The notes beneath the pieces are model-generated. The model was not told the DNA's origin. It worked only from the letters and a program-made list of their open reading frames with translations, and ran no database searches. The translations under genes and the position numbers were made by a program. A stretch of DNA of 24,202 nucleotides. Source: an uncultured Clostridia bacterium (GTDB lineage Bacteria; Bacillota; Clostridia; Oscillospirales; Acutalibacteraceae). The stretch spans positions 1 through 24,202 of the forward strand of contig CALGRR010000032.1 of NCBI GenBank assembly GCA_937880805.1, read 5' to 3'. Each line of letters starts with the position of its first letter. Position 1 is the stretch's first letter. Of the stretch, positions 8,067 through 16,300 are shown in pieces.

Positions 8067-8089
8067 AAAATCATACTAATGCATTAGAA
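8050..8089. promoter_or_regulatory. Twin BlaI-type operators
   Basis: Two near-identical palindromes, TTCTAATGCGTTAGAA (8050-8065) and TACTAATGCATTAGAA (8074-8089), with centres 24 bp apart. They share the core CTAATGCRTTAG. The first covers the -10 box, the second the likely start of transcription. This resembles the paired dyads bound by BlaI/MecI dimers; the site immediately precedes the BlaI-like gene, so autorepression is likely. Confidence 0.85.
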
Positions 8090-8112
8090 TAAAATGAAGG
8101 GGGATTTTACAT

Positions 8113-8472
8113 ATGCCAACACCCAAAATATTTGAAAGCGAATACAGGTTTTGTCTTATTCTCTGGGAAAATGAGCCAATCAGCAGCCGCGAGCTTTCCG
8201 AACTGTGCAAAGAAAAGCTTGGCTGGTCAAAAACAACAACCTACACGGTTATAAAGCGTCTTTCCGAAAGGGGAGTTGTTAAAAACGAAAATACGGTTGT
8301 AACATCGCTTGTTTCAAAGGATGAGGCTCAGGTTTCCGAAATCGATGAGATTGTGGAAAAGAAGTTTGAAGGCTCAATTCCCGCTTTCATTGCCGCATTT
8401 GCAAGAAGCAGAAAGCTTTCAGATAAGGAGATTAACGAGATAAGGCAGATTATCGAGCAGGGGGGCAAGTGA
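8113..8472 (+). CDS. BlaI/MecI/CopY-family transcriptional repressor
   Basis: 119 residues, the family's usual size. The N-terminal winged helix shows the expected ESEYRFCLILWENEPISSRE, GWSKTTTYTVIKRLSERGVV recognition region. The C-terminal helices (about 75-119) form the dimerisation part. Family members bind palindromic operators as dimers and are inactivated by cleavage after the partner M56 protease senses a signal. ATG at 8113 with AAGGGGG 9 bases upstream. Its stop is 1 base before the M56 gene start, a standard blaI-blaR1 arrangement. Which genes besides its own operon it controls is unknown; no beta-lactamase gene is in the window. Confidence 0.93.
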   Translation: MPTPKIFESEYRFCLILWENEPISSRELSELCKEKLGWSKTTTYTVIKRLSERGVVKNENTVVTSLVSKDEAQVSEIDEIVEKKFEGSIPAFIAAFARSRKLSDKEINEIRQIIEQGGK

Positions 8473-8473
8473 T

Positions 8474-10924
8474 ATGGATGCTTTTTTTCTTGATTTTTTA
8501 AACATAAGCATAACAGCAAGCTATCTGATAATTGCCGTTATTCTTCTGCGATTGATATTCAAAAGAATTCCCAAAAAGTTTTTCTGCATTCTCTGGGCAA
8601 TAGCGGGAATAAGGCTTGTTGTGCCGCTTGATTTTGAGAGCGTTTTCAGCCTTATTCCGAGTGCAAAAACAATACCGAACGATTTTATAATGTCGCAGAG
8701 TCCTGCGATTTCAAGCGGAATTCCTGCGGTGAACAGCATTGTTAATCCGATTATTGCCGATACGCTTACTCCCGATGCGGGCGACAGCGTTAATCCGTTG
8801 CAGGTAGTATCCTTTATTGCTTCAATAGTGTGGGTTATCGGCATTGCCGCAATTCTGCTTTACGGATTTATCAGCTATGTAAAAGTTAAAAAGAGCGTTA
8901 CGGGTGCGGTCTTGCTCTGTGATAATATCCGTCAAAGCGAAAATGTTGTTTCACCCTTTATTCTCGGCTTATTCAAACCGTTAGTTTATATTCCTTTCAA
9001 TATGGATGAGCAAACTCAAAGCTATGTTATTGCTCACGAAAAAGCGCATCTCAAACGCCGCGACCATTGGATAAAACCGCTTGGCTTTGTTATTCTTGCA
9101 CTCCATTGGTTCAATCCGCTTGTGTGGATTGCCTATGTGCTTTTGTGCAAGGATATTGAGGCTGCGTGCGATGAAAAGGTTGTTTCTCAGATGGATGGCG
9201 AAGCCCGCAAGGCATATGCAACCGCCTTGCTTGACTGTGCGGTCAACCGCCGAAAAATTGCCGCCTGCCCGCTTGCTTTCGGTGAGGTCGGCATCAAAGA
9301 GCGTATAAAAGGGGTTATGAATTATAAAAGGCCCGCTTTCTGGATAATTATTGTTGCTGTTATTGCCTGCATTGCCGTGTCGGTTTGCTTCCTCACAAAC
9401 CCCGATAAAAGAAACGGTAATTATTATGATTTGGGGTATCGGCTTTCTGTTAAGGTTGAGAATTTTGAGGCTTCAACACAGTTCCCGAAAGAAACCGAGC
9501 AATACGGATATGAAGTAACAACGGGAACAAAAGGCAAGCTTATAGACGGCGTGAAATTTGAGATTACCTTTACCGATTTGCAGACAAGCTGTCTGACCCT
9601 TGAATTCAACAAAAAAGTTCTCTGGAACAACAGCGAAACAAAAACAATAACCGTTAATCTTGATGAAAGTGAATCGGTTCTTATAAACGGAATGGATGTT
9701 GCAACGTTCAGCTTTAAAAGAACGCAGTCGCTTGATGATGCAATTTCCGATGCCATAATGGAACATAACAAAGATAAATACGGCAAAGGTACCTTTGCCT
9801 GCGAAGCACATCAGGCTCTACATACGCAGGGTTTTGAGGATTATGACGGAGAAACCCGCACAAGATATGTTGATGTTTATCTTATGGTTGATTATTATGA
9901 ATTCGTCTGCTTCGGCGGCAGACCGGGAATCACAAGCGGCGGCAGAAGCCCCGTTAAAATGTCGTTTGATTATGATTATGATACGGGCAGATATATCCTC
10001 ACCGAATATTGGGAGGCGGAAAACGGCGAAGGCTTCGGCGATTCGGTAAAAGAAAAATTTACTCCCGAAGCGGCAGACAGAGTGCTCAATGAAATTGACC
10101 TTGCCGATTTGCAATCCGAATGCATCAAGCAGGCTGAAATGCATTATAGCGGAGCAAACGAAAACGCATTTGCCTATTGCGATATTCCCACGGTTAGTGT
10201 TGAAACAACATTTTTTTATGATAAACCGAAGTTTGAATACACAATTCATAACAACGGCAAGGAAGATTTAACTCTTGATTATTCCAACAGAAAAATGTTC
10301 AGATATGAAAACGGCATATGGACACAGCTTTCGGCTGATGCGGTGTGGAATTTGTGGAATATTGATGTTGATGAACTGCGTGTTAAACCGGGTGAGTCAA
10401 AAACCGAGGTTTGCCTTTTTGATATGTTTGGCTTGGAGGGCGACGGTCAATACAGATATGAATCGGTTCTGTATTCTCATTCCGAGCATCCCGCCGTTAA
10501 AGGAAAAATAATAATCGATTTTTCAATCGGCAATGCAGTCACGGATATTCCCGAAAAGGAGCCTGCAAACGAATCGGCTGTTGAAAGAAGCACAACCGAA
10601 CATAAGAAGACTGACGGCTCCGTAACCTACACCCTTGAAAGCAGCAACGAATATGTCAAGCCGTATATCAATCTTAAAAACGGAAGATTCTTCTTTTTCA
10701 CTTCGGTTTACAGCAGTTACCGCTGTGAGGGTGAATATGAGCTCACAAAAGATAAACTAACCTTGAAATCGGATGACGGAAGATATACTTTTGTTTTTGA
10801 TATTGACGGTGAAAATATGGTTTTTGATGCAAAAAATTCATCCGAGCCCGAAAAATTCAAGCCCTCTGCAAATTCAGAGCCCGTGCCCGTGATACAAGAC
10901 GGGGATATATTTGTTAAAGGGTAA
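8474..10924 (+). CDS. BlaR1/MecR1-like M56 membrane sensor protease with a non-penicillin-binding extracellular region
   Basis: 816 residues. Three N-terminal membrane helices (about 10-30, 35-55, 115-140) precede the M56 zinc protease, with HEKAH at 188-192, a further membrane segment, and EAACDEK at 229-235 whose Glu is the expected third ligand. The last membrane helix (about 289-306, FWIIIVAVIACIAVSVCFL) leads to a ~510-residue extracellular part. That part has a beta-rich unit (about 315-415), a unit with GKGTFACEAHQAL and EYWEAENGEGFGDSV, an Ig-like unit (FEYTIHNNGKEDLTLDYSN, VKPGES) and a C-terminal beta unit (about 730-795). I see no penicillin-binding transpeptidase domain. By analogy it would sense an external signal and trigger BlaI cleavage. 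GGGGG precedes the ATG, which lies 1 base after the blaI stop. Its TAA is part of the hairpin array that follows. Confidence 0.9.
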   Translation: MDAFFLDFLNISITASYLIIAVILLRLIFKRIPKKFFCILWAIAGIRLVVPLDFESVFSLIPSAKTIPNDFIMSQSPAISSGIPAVNSIVNPIIADTLTPDAGDSVNPLQVVSFIASIVWVIGIAAILLYGFISYVKVKKSVTGAVLLCDNIRQSENVVSPFILGLFKPLVYIPFNMDEQTQSYVIAHEKAHLKRRDHWIKPLGFVILALHWFNPLVWIAYVLLCKDIEAACDEKVVSQMDGEARKAYATALLDCAVNRRKIAACPLAFGEVGIKERIKGVMNYKRPAFWIIIVAVIACIAVSVCFLTNPDKRNGNYYDLGYRLSVKVENFEASTQFPKETEQYGYEVTTGTKGKLIDGVKFEITFTDLQTSCLTLEFNKKVLWNNSETKTITVNLDESESVLINGMDVATFSFKRTQSLDDAISDAIMEHNKDKYGKGTFACEAHQALHTQGFEDYDGETRTRYVDVYLMVDYYEFVCFGGRPGITSGGRSPVKMSFDYDYDTGRYILTEYWEAENGEGFGDSVKEKFTPEAADRVLNEIDLADLQSECIKQAEMHYSGANENAFAYCDIPTVSVETTFFYDKPKFEYTIHNNGKEDLTLDYSNRKMFRYENGIWTQLSADAVWNLWNIDVDELRVKPGESKTEVCLFDMFGLEGDGQYRYESVLYSHSEHPAVKGKIIIDFSIGNAVTDIPEKEPANESAVERSTTEHKKTDGSVTYTLESSNEYVKPYINLKNGRFFFFTSVYSSYRCEGEYELTKDKLTLKSDDGRYTFVFDIDGENMVFDAKNSSEPEKFKPSANSEPVPVIQDGDIFVKG

Positions 10925-11116
10925 CGGATTGCATCCGTTAATGAAATACGCATTCGTGTATGAAATATTGTAAAACAATATGAAATACTCGCTGATGCTC
11001 GAATGAAATATGCTGTTGCATATTAAGGATAGGCTCCGCCTATGACCGAATATATAATGGGCAAGGGCGAAGCCCTTCTGAAACTCTGCGTTCTGCACTC
11101 TGCACTCATCACTTAA
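10922..11116. repeat. Array of small hairpins with ATGAAAT linkers
   Basis: Between the M56 gene and its partial duplicate. Hairpins: TAACGGAT-TGC-ATCCGTTA (10922-10940), TACGC-ATTC-GTGTA (10947-10960, one G-U), ATTGT-AAA-ACAAT (10967-10979), a weak one at 10987-11002, ATATGC-TGTT-GCATAT (11008-11023), ATAGGC-TCC-GCCTAT (11029-11043) and AAGGGC-GAA-GCCCTT (11063-11077). The heptamer ATGAAAT occurs four times as a linker (10941, 10960, 10980, 11003). It ends with repeats CTGCGTT, CTGCACT, CTGCACT. No open coding frame, no T-run. The rest of the gap (11117-11231) holds only a promoter and ribosome site. Confidence 0.75.
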
Positions 11117-11170
11117 AACGCAGACCGTTCATTACGAATTAATTCAAAAAGTATAAATTCTTAAAAGCTA

Positions 11171-11199
11171 TTGACAAACCAATTCAATTTAGTTACAGT
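11171..11199 (+). promoter_or_regulatory. Possible promoter for the sensor-domain paralogue
   Basis: Perfect TTGACA (11171-11176), 17-base spacer, weak -10 TACAGT (11194-11199); TAATAT at 11200-11205 is an alternative with a long spacer. AGTTA occurs twice here (11191 and 11197), but I see no CTAATGC-type dyad like that in front of the blaI gene. Confidence 0.5.
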
Positions 11200-11231
11200 T
11201 AATATAGTTTTTAAGAAGGGGATTTTATTTT

Positions 11232-12149
11232 ATGATTTATAAAAAGCCTTTGTTCTGGGTAATTATCGCTGCGGTTATCGCCTGCATTATAGCGGCAATC
11301 TGCTTTTTAGCACCCGAAAAAGACAGTAACGCTTTCACCGGCACGGAGTATACCGTTGATGCCGCACTTGAAAATGCCGTTTCGCAAGAGGTTATAAAGT
11401 ATTCCGACGGCAGATATAAAAAGGGCACCTTTGCCGCAGAGAATCACGAGATTTTAAGAGCAGAGCTTATTGAAGAAAACGGCAAGCAAACCGTTAAGGT
11501 TTATCTTATTGCCGCTTACACCGAGTATCTTGCTTTCGGCAAGGAGGCTTTGCCCTACAGAGGCGGAGAAAACCCAACGGTTATAACCTTTGAGATAGAA
11601 AACGGCAATTATATTCCCAAGGATTTCTGGGAGGCAACAAGGGTTGCGGGCTATGCTGATTCAATCAGAGAGGGCTTCCATTCCGATATTGCCGAGAAGA
11701 TAATCAGAAAAGAAATTGACCCCGAGCTTTGGGTAGAGAATGAAAAAAAGGCAGCAGAATACTATTCTGCCGCCAACGAAAAATATTTTGCATCATCGGA
11801 TATAGAGGGCGTATCAGTTTCCGTTAAAACTTTTGCAACTGCTGCAGAGGAGCCCTATATTGAATATGAGGTTGCCAATAACGGCAAAGCCGATATTGCA
11901 ATAGCTGTTGACGATACCGTTAAGCTTTATGAATATGATAACTGGTATGATGTCAAAAAGATTCTTTCAACTCTTCCCGATGATGACCGTTTAAAGGAAG
12001 TAACGGTTAAACCCGGCGAAAAAATCACAATGAAGTTTGATTTTAAAAATTATGATATTGCCGAGGCGGGCTGCTACCGCCTTGAAAAAGCAATAACTTC
12101 GGGCAGCACTCAGGGCGCGGCATATATCGATTTTACATTTGATGTATAA
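11232..12149 (+). CDS. Stand-alone paralogue of the M56 protein's last membrane helix plus extracellular domains (no protease)
   Basis: 305 residues. One N-terminal membrane anchor (YKKPLFWVIIAAVIACII) and an external domain. It aligns collinearly with the M56 protein from its internal Met282: MIYKKPLFW/MNYKRPAFW, YKKGTFAAENHEIL/YGKGTFACEAHQAL, FWEATRVAGYADSI/YWEAENGEGFGDSV, YYSAANEKYFASSDI/HYSGANENAFAYCDI, VKPGEK/VKPGES, YRLE/YRYE, YIDFTF/IIDFSI. It lacks the HEKAH protease, the beta unit at about 315-415 and the C-terminal unit after about residue 695 of the M56 protein. The ATG at 11232 has AAGGGG upstream and its own putative promoter. Similarity is also visible in the DNA around both Met codons, so I infer partial gene duplication. 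Function unknown; it may bind the same ligand as the sensor or modulate it. Confidence 0.85.
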   Translation: MIYKKPLFWVIIAAVIACIIAAICFLAPEKDSNAFTGTEYTVDAALENAVSQEVIKYSDGRYKKGTFAAENHEILRAELIEENGKQTVKVYLIAAYTEYLAFGKEALPYRGGENPTVITFEIENGNYIPKDFWEATRVAGYADSIREGFHSDIAEKIIRKEIDPELWVENEKKAAEYYSAANEKYFASSDIEGVSVSVKTFATAAEEPYIEYEVANNGKADIAIAVDDTVKLYEYDNWYDVKKILSTLPDDDRLKEVTVKPGEKITMKFDFKNYDIAEAGCYRLEKAITSGSTQGAAYIDFTFDV

Positions 12150-12152
12150 TAA

Positions 12153-12187
12153 AAAGACAGTACGGAAAATCCGTGCTGTCTTTCTTT
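12153..12187. terminator. Bidirectional terminator between convergent genes
   Basis: AAAGACAGTACGGA / TCCGTGCTGTCTTT with an AAA loop and one G-T pair. It is followed by CTTT on the plus strand and TTATTATAC on the minus strand. It separates the paralogue gene from the convergent ywlG-like gene. Confidence 0.85.
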
Positions 12188-12190
12188 ATA

Positions 12191-12724
12191 TTATTCATAT
12201 TTTGCTCTCTCGCCGCCTATGAATTTAGGTCTTGTTCTTGCGGCGTTGAGCTTTGCTTCGCCGATTGTGTTATTTTCAAGACGAAGCGGAACGGCAACTC
12301 TTTTAAGGTGCATACCGATAAGTGTCATTCCTATATCAATTCCCGCATCCGCCTTGATTTCTTCAACCGCAGCAGGGGATTTGAATGAGTGATAAGCCGC
12401 AGTTGCAAATGAACCGCCTGCGTGCGGATGAGGCACAACGCAAACCTTTTCAAGTCCGAGTGCATCAGCTTTTTCTTCTTCAATAATTATTGCTCTGTTA
12501 AGATGCTCGCAGCACTGTGCGGCAATATAAATTCCTTCGGGTGCAAAAACGCTGTTAAGACCGTCGAAAATCTGCTGTGCAGGCTCAACGCTGCCGATGG
12601 TTCCTATTCTTCCGCCGAGCACCTCGCTCGTTGAGCAGCCTATAACAACAACATCTCCCTTTTTGAGATTTGCTTTTTCTTTAAGCTCAAGTGCGGCTGC
12701 ACGGGCTTGTTCATATATATTCAT
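12191..12724 (-). CDS. YwlG/UPF0340 (TIGR01440, DUF436) family protein
   Basis: 177 residues, the family's length. Family features: KKGDVVVIGCSTSEVLGGRI near residue 22, IYIAAQCCEHLNRAIIIEEE in the middle, VPHPHAGGSFATAAYHSF and a GIDIGMTLIGMHLKRVAVP segment. It has conserved His and Cys residues (CCEH, HPHAGG) that could bind a metal or ligand. No established biochemical function is known to me. Predicted soluble and cytoplasmic. Its ATG follows the stop of the ECF S-component gene by 1 base, and its ribosome site lies inside that gene, so the two should be produced together. That makes a role in uptake or use of the transported vitamin-like compound possible, but this is inference. Confidence 0.88.
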   Translation of the reverse strand: MNIYEQARAAALELKEKANLKKGDVVVIGCSTSEVLGGRIGTIGSVEPAQQIFDGLNSVFAPEGIYIAAQCCEHLNRAIIIEEEKADALGLEKVCVVPHPHAGGSFATAAYHSFKSPAAVEEIKADAGIDIGMTLIGMHLKRVAVPLRLENNTIGEAKLNAARTRPKFIGGERAKYE

Positions 12725-12725
12725 T

Positions 12726-13247
12726 TTACTTGCTTCCTTTCAGAACAGAATTAAGTGATTTGCTTTTCTCCATAGCACCTGCAAGAGCTGTTGCCGCAAA
12801 AACAGCAACAAGACCTTGCATAAGGTTGGTGGGAATTGCTGCCGCCGCACCGATACCGTATTTGAGTATAACGGCTTCATAAGCAAAATATCCGAGCACC
12901 ATAATCGCCTCAGCAGTAAAAGCCGAAACAGCTTTTCCTATAAAAGGCTTATTCTTCAATGCTTTATAAATCAGATATGCTGCAACTGCCATTAAAGCTT
13001 TTATAATAAATGTTGCGGGAGCATACATTGTGTAGCCGAGGATTATATCTGCAAGAGCAGAACCAAGACCTGCCGCAAGAGTGCCGTAGCCCATACCGAG
13101 AAACCACGCGGCAACAAGCACAAAGCAATCGCCGAGATTAAAATAACCCGTCAGGGGCGAGGGAATCTGAATAACAACGGTTGCAACGCATATGATGGCG
13201 GTGAATAAAGCTGCCGTTACGATTTTCTGCACTTTTTTGAATTTCAT
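12726..13247 (-). CDS. ECF transporter substrate-binding S component
   Basis: 173 residues, very hydrophobic, about six membrane helices, as expected for ECF S components. Typical features are the N-terminal VQKIVTAALFTAIICVATVV helix, GYFNLGDCFVLVAAWFLGMG, and GSALADIILGYTMYAPATFI with a conserved Asp. S components bind a vitamin or precursor and dock on a shared energising module (EcfA/A'/T) that is not in this window. The substrate cannot be read from the sequence, and I see no vitamin riboswitch in the short 80-base gap upstream. First gene of the operon with the YwlG-like gene. Confidence 0.85.
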   Translation of the reverse strand: MKFKKVQKIVTAALFTAIICVATVVIQIPSPLTGYFNLGDCFVLVAAWFLGMGYGTLAAGLGSALADIILGYTMYAPATFIIKALMAVAAYLIYKALKNKPFIGKAVSAFTAEAIMVLGYFAYEAVILKYGIGAAAAIPTNLMQGLVAVFAATALAGAMEKSKSLNSVLKGSK

Positions 13248-13258
13248 ATGATTTCACC

Positions 13259-13287
13259 TTGATTTAAGAGTCTTTATAAAGTATAAT
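13259..13287 (+). promoter_or_regulatory. Promoter of the beta-galactosidase gene, with a palindrome in its spacer
   Basis: TTGATT (13259-13264), 17-base spacer, TATAAT (13282-13287). The spacer ends with the perfect palindrome CTTTATAAAG (13272-13281), a candidate operator. Confidence 0.7.
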
Positions 13288-13308
13288 AAAAAAGTCAGAT
13301 AATTTCAA
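13280..13308 (-). promoter_or_regulatory. Promoter of the ECF S component-ywlG operon
   Basis: Minus strand: TTGAAA (13308-13303), 17-base spacer, TATACT (13285-13280). Its -10 box overlaps the -10 box of the opposite-strand beta-galactosidase promoter by four bases, so the two promoters cannot be occupied at once. Confidence 0.68.
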
Positions 13309-13327
13309 CCCTTTGAGGAGGAAAATT

Positions 13328-16300
13328 ATGAAAATTAAGCAGTACCATAAAGACCTCGAAGCCCTGCATATAGGCTGCGAAAAGCCCCGTGCATATTTTA
13401 TTCCTTATCAGAGCGAAGAGGCTGCTCTGGCGGGTAAAAGAGAGGCTTCATCAAATCTTATAAATCTTTGCGGCGAGTGGAATTTTAAGTTCTATAAGAG
13501 CTTTGAGGATATTGAAGAAGATTTTCTTAAAGCGGAATTTGAAAACAAAATTGCCGTTCCCAAATGCTGGCAGACAGACCTCGGAAAGGGCTATGATGTT
13601 CCGCTTTACAGCAATCTTTTCTATCCCTTCCCGCTTGACCCTCCGTTTGTGCCCGATGAAAACCCCTGCGGACATTATAACCGCAAAATTAACACAGCTA
13701 AAGCAGACGGCAAGAAATATTATATCAATTTTGAAGGTGTTTCTTCCTGCTTCTATCTTTATGTAAACGGCGAATTTGCCGCCTACAGCCAGGTGAGCCA
13801 CTGCACAAGTGAAATTGATATAACCGATTTGCTTGTGAACGGAGAGAATACGGTTGATGTTCTTGTTGTTAAATGGTGCGACGGCTCATATCTTGAAGAC
13901 CAGGATTATTTCCGCCTTTCAGGTATCTTCAGAGAAGTGTTTATCCTTGAAAGAAGCAGCAATATCAATGATGTTTACATAAAAACATCATTATCCGATG
14001 ATTTGTCATCGGGCAGAATTACTGCCGATATAATCGGTGAATACGATTTCGATTATAAGCTTCTTTCACCCTGCGGCGAGGTTGTTGCTTCAGGTAACAG
14101 AGATATGGATATTTCGGTTGAAGCACCCGCACTCTGGAGCAGCGAAAAGCCGATGCTTTATACTCTGCTTGTTTCGTGCAAGGGCGAGATTATTCCGTTT
14201 AAAATCGGATTTAAAAAGCTTGAATTCAGAGGCAATGTTGCCTATATGAATAATCAGCCCGTTAAGCTTTACGGCATCAACCGCCACGATTCACACCCCG
14301 AAACGGGCTATTGGTGCGATGAGGAGCATATGCTCAGAGATTTAAAGCTTCTCAAGCAGGGCAACTGCAACACAACCAGAACATCGCATTATCCCAATGC
14401 ACCCCGTTTCCTTGAGCTTTGCGATGAGTGGGGCTTTATGGTTATTGATGAGGCGGATATTGAAACCCACGGAATGGGCTTTGAATACCGTGACACCTGG
14501 GATTGGATGCGTTGGTCAAAGCTTTCCACCGATGATGAGTGGGAGGCTGCTTATGTTGACAGAGCCGCAAGACTTTTTGAAAGAGATAAAAACCACGGCT
14601 GCGTTATTATGTGGTCGCTCGGCAATGAATCGGGCTGCGGCAAAAACCACCGTGCAATGCGTAACTATATAAAGAGCCGTGACCCCAAAGCTATTGTTCA
14701 TTATGAAAACGCACATCTCGAATTCAAGGCTGTGCCCATCGGCGAAAATTATTCCGATATTTCCGATGTTGAAAGCAGAATGTATGCAAGCCTTGAATAT
14801 ACCAAGGAATACTGTGAAAACAAGAATTCCAAAAAGCCCTTCTATTTCTGCGAATATGTGTGCTCAATGTCAACGGGTGATATTCACGCTCATTGCGATA
14901 TGTTCAGAAAATATCCCGCAATCTGGGGCGGATGCATCTGGGAGCTTACCGACCATACCGTTAAGGTTGCGGATAATGCCTACCGTTACGGCGGCGATTT
15001 CGGCGATTATCCCAATAACAGCATTTGCTGCATAGACGGTCTTGTTTTCCCCGACAGAAAAGAGCGACCCGGCTTTGCCGATATGAAAAAGGCATATCAG
15101 CCGTTTGAAACAAAATTCGAGAACGGCGTGCTCACGGTATTTAACCGCAGATTTTTCGAGAGCCTTAACGATTTATATATTGATTGGACCCTTGAGGTCA
15201 ACGGCGAAAAGGCTGAGGGCGGCAGAATTGATGATACCGATATTGCTCCTCAAAGCAGCAAAGAATTTGAAATTCTTAAAAATATTCCCGAAAGCAGCTG
15301 CTGCTTCTTAACGGTTTATTTTAAAGAGAAAAACAGCCGCATCTGGGCTGATGCGGATTTTGAGGTCGGATTTGAACAGTTTGATTTATCTGTTGCAACA
15401 GAAAAGAAGGCTGTTGCGGCAGGAGAAATCAAGGTTTCGGAAGGCAGAAGATTTGTTGAAATCTCTGCGTCAAACGTTTCCTATATCTTTGATAAATCAT
15501 ACGGCTGCATAAGCTCTGCAAAGCTTAATGGCGAAGAGCTTCTTTCGGAGCCCGCAAAGGTTGAAATATGGAAAGCTCACGGCTATAATCAGCTCGGCGA
15601 TGCAGACGACAGACGCAGTGCGGCAATGCAGGCGGCAGTTCAGAAAACATACTCAACCGAAATTGTCAATGAAAACGGAACGGTTAAAATAACCTGCCCC
15701 GTTTCAATCGGAGGCCCCGCAGTTGTTCCCATACTTAAGGGCAATCTTATATATGAGTTCCTGGCAGACGGAAGTGCAACTATGAGATTTGACGGCGATT
15801 TCAGACCCCTTCTCAAAGAAATGGGAATGCGTCTGCCCCGATTCGGCTTCAGATTTATTCTTAAGGATGCAGAGAATATGCAGTTCTTCGGCAAGGGTCC
15901 CGGCGAAGCTTACCCCGACCGCCACAAAGGTCAGAGATACGGTAAATTCAACACAACGGTTACAGATAATTTTGTTCCCTATATCAGACCTATTGAAAAC
16001 GGTGCTCACTTCGGCAGCCGCTACGGTGCAGTATGCAACGAAAACGGCAGGGGTATGATTTTTGCACCTGTAAGCAAAGAAACATTTATTTTCAATGCTT
16101 CGCATTTCACTCCTCATATGCTCGAAGAAACAGCCCATAACGATGAGCTCGTTCCGCTTAAGGAAACTGCTGTTTATCTTGATTATCAGCTTGACATCCG
16201 AGGCGGCAGGGGAATGTATGAAGAGCTTGAGCCTGAAAGAAAATGGGATTTTGACCCCATTGATTTCAAGATAGCCTTCAAGCCGGTTGATGCCGATGCC

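Noticed and set aside
9818..10249. 143-codon open frame antisense to the M56 gene
   Set aside because: The plus-strand frame is collinear with its paralogue at protein level across this stretch, so the antisense frame is a by-product.
8474..10924. Calling this a true beta-lactam sensor (blaR1) with beta-lactam resistance
   Set aside because: No penicillin-binding domain is visible in the external region and no beta-lactamase or PBP gene is nearby; only the protease part is BlaR1-like.
10941..11009. Regularly spaced ATGAAAT repeats as a CRISPR array
   Set aside because: The repeat is only 7 bases, the spacers are 12-16 bases and mostly self-complementary, and there are no cas genes.
11191..11205. 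AGTTACAGTTAA before the paralogue as a second BlaI operator
   Set aside because: It is a short direct repeat rather than a dyad and does not share the CTAATGC core of the true operators.
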